A DNA stretch of 54,618 nt, from assembly GCA_029834535.1 (NCBI GenBank), contig JAQMWT010000355.1:1-54618 (forward strand), read 5' to 3'. Numbering within the stretch: the first letter of the stretch is position 1; each line of letters begins with the position of its first letter. The DNA comes from Chrysophaeum taylorii (Eukaryota > Sar > Pelagophyceae > Pelagomonadales > Pelagomonadaceae). The notes under the pieces are model-generated. The model was not told where the DNA came from. It made no database searches and worked only from the letters and a program-made list of their open reading frames with translations. A program made the position numbers and the translations under genes. This document shows, in pieces, positions 1-9,890 of this stretch.

Positions 1-250
1 CCCGCCGCCCCTGAGATAGGCCGCGAGGAAGGTGAATTAAGAGAGGCCGAGGCAGTCGACGTTGCTGACGTGCCCCTGACGTGCCTCCGGATACTGCCAT
101 TTTTCGCCGTTGAGTCCAACGACCCCGGACCGTGGCGAGCGTGTTACGATTGAGCGCGGATCTGCAGCCCGAAGTCGACTTCGTGAAGACCTCGAGCGGA
201 GACGTCGCGAAAATGAACGATTAGCTGAGCGTTTTGCCAGCAAGATGCGG
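1..250 (+). pseudogene. gag N-terminal fragment (gypsy A)
   Basis: Frame 1 from the first base reads the acidic gag N-terminus (GREEGELREAEAVDVADV), followed after frameshifts by the Arg/Glu-rich start of the gag coiled coil. The same segment is intact at the start of gag in copies B (39975 downward), C (8720 downward) and G (46699 upward), which fixes its identity. The coiled coil and capsid are deleted after about position 240. Gag forms the structural particle of the element. The start codon lies left of the window. Confidence 0.8.
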
Positions 251-1759
251 ATAAACCGTCTGGGAATACGGATCCGCTGATCTTACGAGATCCTTTATTT
301 GTGGGACAAGAAGACGTGCAAACACTGCGGGTTCTTCTGGACCACCCATGATGAAGATGAACACGGAAATCGCGTGGTTTGCAACCGCGATCCGGATCGT
401 TACTACTGTGCGATGTGGAAGCGTATTCGTAAGCAGAAGAAGCAGCCCATATCGCGTTCCGATTGGGCGAAGCGCGATGATGCATCTCATGCGAACGCCA
501 CGCGCGGATCGGAGCCTTCTAATAAACTTCAAACATTCACCGATCTTGGAACCATAATGGCGACCATGGTGAGCGAGGTCAGAGGCATCAAGGATACTAC
601 GTCGTTTTCTACACGACAGCGAGACGGACGATCACCTTCTAGACGATCGTCGCGACGACATCGAAGCCAAAGCCCTGATCAGAAAGCCAATACTCCTCAA
701 ACCAGCCCGAGTCCCCGCCGTCACCGGAGCTCTAGTCGCAATTCGCGCCGGCGCCGACGTCATCGACATTACGATGACGAATATGACGGAGGCAGATATC
801 AGGATAGTTCGGGACATTCGAGCGCAACTTTCGCGTTCCAATCTTTATGCGACGCGCCGCCATCGTCGGGAGTTGTCTTTTACCCGACGGCGCGCCCCGC
901 CCGAGTCTCCGATGATGTTGCCGATGTCGCTGTGACGAGCAGCCATCGTTTGCAACAGGAGCAAAATACCACCAACGCTCGGATCGTTCGGTGGCCTTCT
1001 ACATCGTATGTGGAAGCAATGTCAGATGCTACTTTGGATTCTCCGCACTACTGGGAAGACTCAGATTCGGAGACCGACGAACCCATGCCGCAGGTTCCAG
1101 TGTCCCCCCATTCGTCAATGTGCATGTCTTGCAGGGCAGTTCACGATGATGACGTTAGACCTTTTGAGTTGACGTCGGGGACGACGTCTTCTTTTCCTAC
1201 GGGCCCCCCCGAGACCGTTTTAGCCGAGACCGTTTTAGCCGATGTTTTAGCCGATGTTTTAGCCGATGTTTTAGCCGATGTTTTAGCCGATACAGTTTTG
1301 GTCGCAGCAGAGCAGACCACAGCGGCGCCGATGGAGGAGAAGTTGACGGGAATGTCCGATTTGATGGACGAGAAACGACGATTGCCAGAAGAGATAAAGG
1401 AGGAGATATATGTGCCTCCGATTGAAGAGTGTCAGAATTTGTTGTCAGCGAAACTGGGGAATGAGGAAGCAGCCGAAGCGGCGAGCGCCAATATAGATTC
1501 AGCGGCGAGATGTGGAACGCCAGATATGGCAGCGGTGACGATGCAGATGCCGGGCGATGCGAAACCGGAGATACGATGTCATCACACTGCACTTTCGCCG
1601 AGCGATGGGGAAAAGATCGAGCAAGACCTCATCACCATCGGTTGTTTGGACCCTGGTACACTTACGTTCATAGTTGGTCATGTTCATAGTTGGTCATATT
1701 TACAGACGACGAGACGGGCCGAAGTTCGCAACGACTTTAGGCGTGGATGGAATGGCTGA
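251..1759 (+). pseudogene. gag C-terminus, Cys/His knuckle and start of protease-like region (gypsy A)
   Basis: A 486-residue open frame (299-1759). Near its start is a Cys/His cluster of the form C-x2-C-x6-H followed by further Cys (CKHCGFFWTTH...), probably a divergent nucleocapsid zinc knuckle. Then follows an Arg/Ser-rich basic stretch, an acidic linker, a (G)3(C)7 run at 1201-1210 and a coding tandem repeat with DVLA units. The 3' part (MTGMSDLMDEK-like region and GCLDPGTL) leads into the protease-like domain. The frame is open from a non-ATG codon, so it is a segment of a longer ORF. Copy B covers the same span but changes frame at the C run. Confidence 0.8.
1211..1293 (+). repeat. Coding 12-bp tandem repeat (DVLA units)
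   Basis: Units of GATGTTTTAGCC and the related GAGACCGTTTTAGCC repeat head to tail and are read in frame as ETVLA/DVLAD. Copy B (38310-38358) has fewer units, so the length of this linker between gag and protease varies within the family. Confidence 0.85.
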
Positions 1760-2605
1760 TGTCTCCTATATTTGTCGTGGGATGGTCGAAAACTGGCAAA
1801 GGATAGCATCATCCTTGACCGGGGCGATCTTCCAGTCGAGCGCACACCTTACGGGTCAGGATTGAACAAGACGACTATCCACAAATGGGTCGCATTGCGG
1901 ATTGCGCTTGCGGACGACGTGGCCGTTCCAGTTGTTGCTATTGTGGCCGATACTAATATTTATTTTTGCTGGGAGCGCGCGATATTCGGGTGTTGGAGCC
2001 ATAGTGCCCCGTGGTAGTTCAGGTTTATGGGCAACAGCACCATGCGATGCAAAGAGCCTGAGCACAGCTGAGAACCGAGTCTACGCTCGCTTGTGCAAGA
2101 TTGAAGACCTCCAGCGTCCACCGCCGAAACGAGCGGGAGCTTCGACGACTTGGGAGTCCCTCCAGTTACGCCTTCTCAAAGTTCGAACAGCGATGCCTAT
2201 GAAGTGATAGCCTATGCTGCGCGCACGATGAAGGTCGAGCCTGGGCGCACCTACTGCGTGCCAGTCGCTCTTTCAGAGCCCGTGGAAACTGGGCAAGTTT
2301 TCGTTACGTCTTCTGGGTACGAGCAACTCGGGGTAGTCGATGGAATGTGTTCTTCTCCTGAGGATCATGATAAGTTCGCAGCTCGAGTGGCGATATCCTC
2401 TACCCAGGATGTGCCGACCGTGATTACTCAAGGTGAAGTCCTTGCTTTGGGCGATATTGTTCGTTTTGATGACGAGCTGAATGAGACGGTCGACGATTTA
2501 ACGAAGGATGGTGAAGCCGAATCTAACAAGGCTAACCTATCATTCACTGTTTCGGTCGCAAGCCATCTTACTCAAGGCGATGCGGCTCCCGAACCGGTGC
2601 TTTGA
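1760..2605 (+). pseudogene. Aspartic-protease-like domain and linker (gypsy A)
   Basis: Frameshifted reading of the domain that is continuous in copy B. The retropepsin-type start is seen as VDGMADVSYI, which aligns with the D[ST]GA..fI motif of retroviral proteases but reads DGMA. A second, C-terminal retropepsin signature (LLGARDIRVLGAIVDY in B) is disrupted here around 1970-2010. From 2150 to 2605 a clean ORF encodes the linker that follows the protease (VEPGRTYCVPVALSEP..., ending EPVL). Its TGA stop at 2603-2605 overlaps the methyltransferase-pol frame, which is open in the -1 register. Confidence 0.7.
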
Positions 2606-3222
2606 GCTCGGTGCAGAAGGCGTCTCCTTCTGCCGATAAGAAGAAGAATTCTCGTCAAGAATCGCTCGGTAACGACGATTTCGACCGACGAACTGACGAG
2701 GAGGAAAAGAAATGCCGAGAAGTTACAGAAGGCGAGATTCGCCGAAGGTTTGAAAAGGTCCACTGGGTGCCGATCACGTATCGCAAGGTTGTGATGCTCT
2801 TTAGCGGCGCCGGAGGAAGTACTTTAGGACTGCAACGAGCGAACGAGTTGTGCGGGACGTCGTTTCGAGTCGTCCTTGCTCTTGACTCTTCAACAGCTGC
2901 CAACAAGGTTCATCAGAAGAATTTTCCGAAGATACCTGTGGTTCAGCACACGCTCTGCGGACGATATGACTCGACCCTCCGATTGATCAAGGCTTATTTG
3001 CCTGAAGCGGAATGGTCATCGTCGATGTGTATAGCGTCTCCACCCTGCGTTCATTCAGCACTCTGCAACTTGACATCCAGAGATGTTGGCAGGGGTGTTA
3101 CGGCCACTAACTGGACGATGAAGCTGTGCAAAATGGCTGGCTTCATGATGTGGCTGATTGAACAGGAGGCGTCCATTATTTCTTATATAGCGCGCTTACG
3201 TGTACGTCGACAATTTTCATGA
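2526..3222 (+). pseudogene. C5-cytosine DNA methyltransferase, N-terminal half (gypsy A)
   Basis: DNA (cytosine-5) methyltransferases move a methyl group from S-adenosylmethionine to cytosine through a covalent Cys-cytosine intermediate. This open frame shows motif I (VMLFSGAGGSTLGL, cofactor binding, about 2790-2835), motif II (ALDSS at about 2880 with a following KNFP), the catalytic motif IV (ASPPCVHSA, about 3035-3060) and a motif VI candidate (WLIEQE, about 3150-3170). It is the 5' part of the second ORF of the retrotransposon, ahead of RT. The frame begins after a TAA near 2525 and runs in the -1 register to the protease ORF. A frameshift near 3200 separates it from motifs VII-X. All N-terminal catalytic residues are kept in this copy. 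Confidence 0.88.
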
Positions 3223-3913
3223 TATCACGCCCACTCTGATGAGCTCTCGCGTGCGATTGTTGGTTTCCAGTCACCCACTGCACTTGCAAGAGGCTCCGAA
3301 GACATGTGTGAACATGCAACAAAAATTTGCTGCAGCTTTAGGTTATGCTCATGAACGCCACCTGCTCCAGCTGAATAATCTTGGCTCGTCCCGAGAAGCA
3401 ACAGATACGGCTTACACCGTTGCGCGAGTTCCTCTTCGTTTGGGACCGCATCGCTCGGACACTCAGCCTTTGACTCTCGAGATGACGGCCGAGTTGCTCA
3501 CGATGCCGGTGGACCATGATTGGGCTAGCTTGTCTAAGACAGATTCGTTCAAACATTTAGCGTCTGTCGTCCCTCCAGACACTCTTGCGATTTTAGCAGT
3601 CGATCTGCACAACTCCGTGACCAGAGGTTTCCGCCAAAGTGGCGAAGTCCTGCCGACCGCGTTGAGCCCGACAGATCGATCCTTTGAGCAGTATTTGCGA
3701 ATCTCCGACACCACCTTTCGTCACGTACAGATTCCGCTGTTAAATACGCGTACTCGTGTCGTTAAGTGGGTGTCAAAGATGATCTCCAGGATCCCACTAA
3801 ATGGGAACCGCCAGAAGTCCCCATGCTTCCGCTTCCAACAGATGCGCCGGGGACGGCTCATGCTTTTCTGCTGCCCCCCGACAATCAAAAGTGGACGTTC
3901 CGCCGGATCCTGA
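3200..3913 (+). pseudogene. C5-cytosine DNA methyltransferase, C-terminal half (gypsy A)
   Basis: Continuation of the methyltransferase in another frame. It contains motif VIII (MSSRVRLLVSS; the family pattern is PQxRxR), a short variable stretch of about 65 residues in the place of the target recognition domain, motif IX (PLTLEMTAELLTMPVDHDW, compare R-x-LT-x-x-E-x-A-x-L-x-x-FP) and motif X (HLASVVPPDTLAI, compare QIGNAVPP). The GN of motif X is replaced by AS. Downstream is a linker before RT that shifts frame again at about 3775. Confidence 0.85.
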
Positions 3914-5154
3914 ACCTGAACAGGAGCCGAAAGTAAGGAGCGAGCCGAATGTGCGCGTCAAAGGTGAAAAGATCAATAAGAGCCACCCTGAGGTGAGGTT
4001 CAAATACGAAGAAAAGTTCGATGTGCCATGGAAGGATGCGCCGCGCGATGCGGACGGTGTACCGTTACCGCAGACTCCCGAGCACGTCAAGGACAATGAT
4101 GCGATGAAAGTCGTAATTCCGACGAAGGAAGAAGTCGAAAGGTTGTTCGAGATCTGGGAATTCCCGACAACCCGCATCTGGATGATGATGCGAAGATGAT
4201 GTTGAGCCACTGCGTGCAATACGCGTGGGCTTTCTTTGATCCGATTATGAGACCCGTGGACTCGCCACCGGTTTCTCTACGATTTAAAGACGCAAACCCA
4301 CGACCGATCAAGATGACGCCTTATAGGTTGACGCCAGCAAAGCTCGAGTGTCTCAGAAAGCAGATCACTGAGTGGTGTCGCGATGGAGTCATCCGACCGG
4401 CGAACTCTCCGTGGGGATTCCCTGTACTGATGCTGCCTAAGAAGGGAGCAGAGGCCGGGACGTCGAATGCTTTTCGTGCTGCAGTTGACTTGCGTCAGCT
4501 CAATGATCAGCTGGTCAATGACAGTTGGCCGAATATTCGTCAAGATGATGCTTTGGCTTTTCTTGCCATGCGCCGTTGGCGGACGTGCATTGATATTCGA
4601 TGGGGTTATCATAACACGTTTGGACGCCGCTGCTCAGGTCGCTGTTACGATGGTTAGTCCACTTGGAGCCCATAGTTTCTTGCGCTTGCCTCTAGGGTAA
4701 AAACAGCAGGAGCTCTCTTTTGTAAGCAGATGGCTAGCGATTTGTCCACATGGATGTATAAGGACTTGGTCGCGTTTGTCGACGATATTATGATGGGATC
4801 GGATGAACTCCATCGACATTTACAAGTTTTGATTGAAGTGTTGTGCCATTTAGCACAGCGAGGATATAGTGGACGAACTTCGAAGTTCCACCTCAAGGAT
4901 GAAATCGAGTTTTTGGGACATATTTCGACTCCGGAAGGCTCGAAGCCGAATCCCAAGACGTTAAAAGCGTTGCAGCAGATGCCGATTCCCGGTACGTTGC
5001 CCAATACGTCCCCGAAGACCCAGATTCGATCTTTCATTGGCATGAGCAACTATTGCCGCCGATATGTGAAGAATTATTCGAAGATTGTGGAGCCGCTTAG
5101 GCGATTGTGTCTTGAAGGCGTTAAGTTTGAGTGGACGCCTGAGTGCCAAAGGCA
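3801..5154 (+). pseudogene. Reverse transcriptase (gypsy A)
   Basis: RNA-dependent DNA polymerase of the Ty3/gypsy type, broken into at least three frames. 4196-4657 carries the fingers and palm start (SPWGFPVLMLPKKG, AAVDLRQLNDQ); near 4610 an indel interrupts the palm after RTCIDIRWGYHN. 4730-5150 holds the active-site box as AFVDDIMMGSD (YVDD type, both Asp present), then FLGHISTPEG and the thumb and connection region (IRSFIGMSNYCRRYVKNYSK). The region before 4196 is an acidic linker. Inactive as it stands. Confidence 0.9.
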
Positions 5155-5640
5155 TGGGACACGATCATCGAAGCTTTGGTGGACTCTCGCGGAGTTTATC
5201 ATCCTGACTACGATCTTCCTTTTCAGATCCGCTCGGATGCTTCCAAGGATGGTCTGGGTGCGTATCTTTTTCAGCTCGTGGAAGTCAAGGACGAAACCGG
5301 CAAGGTGACACGAGAGGAACGAGTAATTGAGTATTGGAGCCGAGCTGTGCCGAAAGAGATGCGGAACTATGAGCCTCGCCGGCTATAGCTCTGCAGTTAT
5401 TCTTTCTCTTGCGCATTTCCGCTCTTATATCAAAGATCACGAGACGATCCTTGAAACGGAACATAGCAACTTGTCGTTTTTAACGGCGAAGCACTCGTCT
5501 GGGCAGTTGGCTCGATGGGCGATGCGGCTCGCCAATTTTGATCCTGAATTGGGTTACAAGCCAGGGAAGTCGCCGGGAATGAGCATCCCTGACTGTCTCT
5601 CGCAATCCTATAGATCATGTCATCGAGACGGACGAGTTTG
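5143..5640 (+). pseudogene. RNase H domain (gypsy A)
   Basis: RNase H removes the RNA strand during reverse transcription. Visible are IRSDASKDGLGAYLFQ (first catalytic Asp), YEPRRLELLAV-like sequence with the conserved Glu (damaged here), LETEHSNLSFL (TDH..L in copy B) and the distal ELGYKPGKSPGMSIPDCLS. A frameshift at about 5385 and small changes separate the parts. It lies between RT and integrase as usual for Ty3/gypsy. Confidence 0.85.
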
Positions 5641-5693
5641 GTGAACCCTTGAACCACGCGTACTAGTGTGCCAAGAACTTCCTCGCTCTGTCG

Positions 5694-6892
5694 ATGATGA
5701 AGGTACCTTTACCTGGGTGCCATGTCATTCTGTCGTTTTGTTTGGAGGAAGAGGAAGAAGACCTCGATGATCCGATGCAATTGGTCACGTCTCATGCTAC
5801 GAAACAACGTCAGAAGCAACGTCTGCAGACCCAGCCTAGTATTTTCCGTGATGCCGATGATTACCAAGAGTACATCGACAAGATTCCGGATAATTTGACT
5901 TTGGAAGAGATAGCCAAAGAGCAGATCACTGATGCTACTTGCGAGGACATTCGTTATCGCATGGCTCAGGGCCATTCTCTTCGTCGGTACGGAGCCAATT
6001 ATCGCTATCAAGTGGTGAAAGGAGTTCTCTACCGTGCCGCACCTGACTTGCACCCGATGATAGTCGCACCCCGAACTTTACGGACGCGCATCATCCGATT
6101 GTACCATGACACACCTCTCAATGGTGGTCACATGGGTCGTCAAAGTACAGTGCAGTCGATACTTGAACGTTTTGGTGGCCCCACATGTCTAATGAGGTGG
6201 GTGCTTACATTGCTGGTTGCATAGTGTGCAAGAAAGCTCGTACGCCTGAACCAAAGAGAGCAGGTCTGCTTCAGCAACCGGTGTATGATGGTGATTGCGT
6301 CGTCCTTTGTATGGATTTGTTTGGACCTTTGCCCAGTGCTGGTCCAGAGACATATCTGATCATTTCTTTTGATCCATTTTCTCGTTTCTTGATTCTTGAC
6401 GTACTACACCATAAGACTGCTGAGTCAATCCTCGAGTCTTTTGTCGCGAATATATTACTCAAAGGTTATCTACCTCAGAGGATTCGTACCGACAATGGGA
6501 AAGAGTTCGTCAACAAGTTGATGGAAGAGTTTTGTCATCTTTTCAATGTTCGGTATAGTACCACGATTCCGTATCATGCTCAGGCTAATCCTGCGGAAAG
6601 GGCCAACGGCTTTATCAAGGCTTTCCTCCGTGCGTGCCTTCAAAACCGCAAGATCGCGGAATTCGCGGAGTACATTGCTTTCTGTTACAATCGTAAATTT
6701 ATTCCAGGAACTCAGATTTCACCTTTCATGCTTCGTCTTAACCGGCAGCCTTTATTGCCAACCGATTACACGATCATGGATCTTGATGTCCGCCGCCTGC
6801 CGAAAACTCGCTCCGATGTTGTGGCAGAGACTCGCGAGAGGCTGAAGTTCTATACCGCTACGGTGAACGAAGCTCGCGAAGGCTCTTCGTAA
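5694..6892 (+). pseudogene. Integrase, zinc-binding and catalytic core (gypsy A)
   Basis: Integrase inserts the cDNA into the host genome. The HHCC zinc-binding module is seen as YHDTPLNGGHMGRQ ... CIVCKK. After one frameshift near 6185 an ORF of 235 residues carries the DDE core: CMDLFGPLP (first Asp, about 6310), IRTDNGKEFVNK (second Asp, about 6490) and NPAERANGFIKAF (Glu, about 6595). This is the only copy in the window with a complete core; copy B has lost it by deletion. Confidence 0.92.
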
Positions 6893-7621
6893 ACGTCTCG
6901 CTTACAATGCGGACCATGTCGATGTGGAGTATGAAGAAGGTTCACATGTTCTGCTCTACATCCCTTTCTTCAGAACAAGCTTCGACCGGAATGGCGCGGT
7001 CCATTCGTTATTTTGGAACGCTTGTCCCCGGTCACTTACAGGATTGAGTCTCTTGATTCTCCTCCTGAACGCCGTTGTGTTCATGTTAGTCAGATCACCC
7101 CTGTGATGGTTTCTCCAGTGGTCGATCGAGCTGTGCCCAAGCCCAGGAGACCTTCGGGATGATTACAAGCATGGTAAGTTCGTTATCTTTCGGATTCCGG
7201 ATAACAAACGGTCCGATTGGCGAAAGAAGATTTACGTCGCTGAAGTTTATGACCCTATGATTTTGTGAATGATCGGGTCGCTCTGCATTTTAATTATCTC
7301 GGTCCCCATGACAAGGTTTCTTATTACAAGCCTACCTCACGTCTCTCTACTCGCAAGCTTAAGCCGGAATACAAGGACGTGGGCGGTCGCATTTCCACCG
7401 ACAAGACCAAGGTCAACAACAGTACCACTCTTGTGTCACCGACTTCGCCCGCATGAGATCGATGTGTTGATTCCTAAGTTCACTTTGCGTGGTGGACGCG
7501 TTCCTGACCTGTCGTTGAACGTGCCTACAAGAAGATTCGTTCTCGAGATGCTCATTCAGCCAAGGCTCGTGCTTCTCGCCGGACTCGCTGAGGGCAGCTC
7601 GTGTTCTCACCAGGGGAGTCC
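6893..7621 (+). pseudogene. Integrase C-terminus with GPF module and C-terminal domain (gypsy A)
   Basis: Across two frames the sequence gives YEEGSHVLLYIPF, then RPEWRGPFVILERLSPVTYRI, which is the GPY/F module of gypsy integrases, at about 6975-7060. Beyond it lies an additional domain (KIYVAEVYDPYDFVNDRVALHF, then KLKPEYKD), also present in B (33042-32617). It ends in a basic tail (KIRSRDAHSAKARASRRTR) just before the 3' LTR. I cannot name the last domain; position suggests a chromatin- or DNA-binding role, which is inference. Confidence 0.75.
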
Positions 7622-7940
7622 TGTGGCGGCAACTCCTGACCGCTAAGGCTTACCCTCCCTTTCTCGAGGCTTGATACCCGTTCAACGGGACGCCTTTCCC
7701 TATCTTCCTAGTGACATCATTTCTCTTGTGAGAAGCATTCTTGCAGTATTCTTGTAGCATTCTTGCTATCATATACCATCTCTCCATCTTGTTGAGAGGC
7801 TTGGTGAGCGTGAGCAAGGTGTGTGGCGAGCATATCCGACCCCGAGTCCGTGTTTTCCTCGTTCAGTGAGGTCAAGGACGAGTCGGTGAGTACCCCCTTT
7901 GTCACCCGGGGGTCGGGAGTGGTTTTTCTGTGCCGCCATA
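7622..7940 (+). repeat. 3' LTR of gypsy A
   Basis: About 319 bp, starting TGTGGCGGCAACTCCTGACC and ending TGTGCCGCCATA, so the two ends carry short inverted repeats (TGGCGGCA/TGCCGCCA). Very similar sequences are found at 9148-9451, 32264-32586, 40408-40730 and, shortened, at 46116-46262. The next base on the right is gag of copy C on the opposite strand. Confidence 0.95.
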
Positions 7941-8720
7941 GTCGTCTGCCAAAGTATGCATCACCGCTGCCGAATCTAAATCAAATTGCCGTTGATCCCG
8001 GCCTTCGATGACGAGTTTGAAGTTGTCAGCTTTCAAACTGGAAGTGGGGCGACGAGATCGGCCCAAGTTGGCCTTCTCGGAGGCGTCCGCAAACGTATGC
8101 GATAATCCCCGTAACAATTTCGCACCTTCATCTTCGGTTTCCGCCCTACCCTCAGTCTCCGTATCGACTCGGGGCGGAGGTTCATCCCCCGTTTCAGTGC
8201 TCCTTTCCGGTTCAGGCCGCACCGCGGGTGTTTCCGGTTCGGGCCGACTCACGGGTCGTTCACGGCTGCTCTCACGACGCATACGTTCGGCTGCTAATTC
8301 GTCTCGCTCACGACGAAGTCGATCAACCTCCTCACGTAAGGTCCTCGTTATCTCGAGCTCTTGCTGCAACGCTTCATTCAGCATATTGAGCTCTTGTCGA
8401 GCCGCTTCTTCCTTAGCTTCAGCCCTGTCACGGGCGAATTGCTCGGCTAGTCGCTCGTTTTCGCGTCGTCTCCGCTCGAGGTCTTCACGAAGTCGACGTC
8501 GAGTTACGGGTCCGCGCTCAATCGTAGTGCGCTCGCCACGGTCCGGGGTCGTTGGACTCATCGGCGAAAACATATCTGTTTCTGGAGGCCCTTCAGGGGG
8601 CAATTCGGTCGCGTCGACTGCCTCGGCCTCTCGTAATTCACCTTCCTCGCGGCCGGTCTCAGTGGCGGCGGGAAGCACGGGAGGAGATCCTTCCTCACGC
8701 ACGTCTGCGTCTTCTTCCAT
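7941..8720 (-). pseudogene. gag, N-terminal two thirds (gypsy C)
   Basis: Reads from ATG at 8720 without a stop for about 260 residues: acidic N-terminus (GREEGELREAEAVDATE), a long charged coiled coil (RLREDLERRRRENERLAEQ and following heptads), an Arg/Glu/Pro linker, then the start of the capsid region (FKLVIEGRDQRQFDLDSA). It is cut at MHTLADDY by the LTR of A, so the last 12 or so residues of the open frame are LTR sequence. This is the longest uninterrupted view of the gag coiled coil in the window. Confidence 0.88.
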
Positions 8721-8768
8721 ACTGTATCAAGATGTCGATGAGGAATCTCGAACCAAGTCCGGATTCGA

Positions 8769-9147
8769 TCACTCGAAGCAATGCACGTCGCTATCAATGA
8801 CGCGATCTGTCGCTGTCAAAACAGCACTCACGGAGTTCTTGTCCGCCTGGCAATCCAAATGCCGGTGGGTAGCGATCCCACTCGCCAACAGCTTCCGCCG
8901 TTCAGCTATACCAAAATCAATCCCGGAGAAATGCGCTGCGATTTCCGACTCGCGCGCGTGTTCGTCGTCTATCGGGACGTACGAACGAAACAAAATCCGC
9001 GTATATTCTAAACGCAATTCGGTCCGCTGGAACTCCGCGTGCTTGATCAGGGCACGCGCGCAAATCCGGACCGCGTAATACAGTGCGTATGGGGCACTCG
9101 TTCGTTGGCGACCGATATAGTCGCACAATCTCGTATCCTCCACCACG
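8769..9147 (-). CDS. Conserved leader ORF between LTR and gag (gypsy C)
   Basis: An open frame of about 120 residues starts in or just after the LTR and ends shortly before gag. It contains YAVRICARALIKHAEFQRTE and FGIDFGIAERRKLLASG-like sequence. Related leaders follow the primer site in copies B and G, and the diverged family D keeps LLYTVGISVCVLIKRAE in the same place. No known domain is recognised. It may be a real small protein or a structured leader that happens to be open. Confidence 0.5.
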
Positions 9148-9451
9148 TATGGCGGCACAGAAAAACACTCCCGACCCCCGGGTGACAAAGGGGGTACTCA
9201 CCAACTTGCCCTAGACCTCACTGAACGAGGCAAACACGGACTCGGGGTCGGTTATGCTCGCCACACACCATGCTCACGCTCACCAAGCCTCTCAACTTGA
9301 GGATGGTGGGTTGGTTTATGATAGCAAGATACGCCTCTCTCGAGGGAGAGGTATGACGTCACTAGGAAAGTAAGAAAATGCGGCCCGTTGAACGGGTATC
9401 AAGCCCTGAGAAGGGGGGGGTAAGCCTTAGCGGTCAGGAGTTGCTGCCACA
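9148..9451 (-). repeat. 5' LTR of gypsy C
   Basis: About 304 bp with the family ends (plus-strand TATGGCGGCACAG ... TTGCTGCCACA). The primer-binding site lies just outside on the element side (plus strand about 9128-9146). Confidence 0.93.
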
Positions 9452-9890
9452 AGAACCGGCGCCAATGGAACGCAAGTCGAACAGCATCAAGTTCGGCCTG
9501 TACGAAACGGATTTCCTCTTGCTGGGCTGTGATCTTGTCCTCTTTTTCGTCCAGCGCGCAGTGCAGGCGGCTGAATGTCATGCGTAGCGTCTTCACCAGA
9601 GCTTCATGATCACGGAGCCGCTTTTGCAGCTCCACCAAACTCAACTCCGCGTCCATCTCGTTACCGTCGCGGTATTCGCCGTCATCTTCCTGACCACTCT
9701 CTCGACCCTTCTGGCGAGGCGGCGTGGCGTAGCTTCGGCCATGTTGGACACGTCGCTTGCTCCCGGGCGACGGTGTCGACGACGGGCTTCGTACTCGGCC
9801 GGTGTCGGTGCCCTGCACGAATGGGACTGCCGGGGCGGGCGCCGGGGGGGGCGCCAGAACCGGCAGAATCGCAAGCGCGCGCTGGCTCAC
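9452..9890 (-). pseudogene. Coiled-coil ORF truncated by gypsy C
   Basis: Unrecognised protein. From 9890 downward it has a Pro/Ala-rich start, a basic Ser/Pro stretch and then a strong coiled coil of about 65 residues (LVELQKRLRDHEALVKTLR ... EEIRFVQAELDAVRL). The final 15 residues of the open frame are LTR sequence of copy C, so the original C-terminus is lost. Upstream on the same strand (10308-9891) other frames are open but frameshifted. Part of that upstream sequence (10108-10257) recurs at 22398-22562 within retroposon H3, so this stretch may belong to a repeated element. Confidence 0.45.

Larger units (their letters stand above)
1..7940 (+). mobile_element. Ty3/gypsy retrotransposon, copy A, methyltransferase-bearing (5' end outside window)
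   Basis: A gag, protease-like, C5-methyltransferase, RT, RNase H, integrase and 3' LTR series can be followed on the plus strand from the window edge to the LTR end at 7940. It is highly similar to copy B (32264-40730, opposite strand). The frame changes many times, so it is a decayed copy, but unlike B it keeps the whole integrase core. Gag has lost its coiled-coil and capsid part: sequence near 240 jumps straight to the region before the Cys/His knuckle. The 3' LTR abuts the gag of a minus-strand relative (copy C) at 7941, which suggests that A inserted into C. The left LTR and hence the TSD cannot be checked. Confidence 0.93.
7941..9451 (-). mobile_element. Ty3/gypsy copy C, 5' fragment (LTR, leader, gag)
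   Basis: Minus-strand member of the same family: 5' LTR at 9148-9451, primer site, leader ORF and gag. The gag frame stops being homologous at 7941, where the 3' LTR of copy A begins. The missing 3' part of C is expected to the left of the window if A is nested in it. The right LTR edge at 9452 interrupts a coiled-coil ORF. Confidence 0.88.

Noticed and set aside
8008..9078. A 356-residue open frame on the plus strand.
   Set aside because: It is the antisense of the gag and leader of gypsy C, whose minus frame has the coiled coil and matches three other copies.
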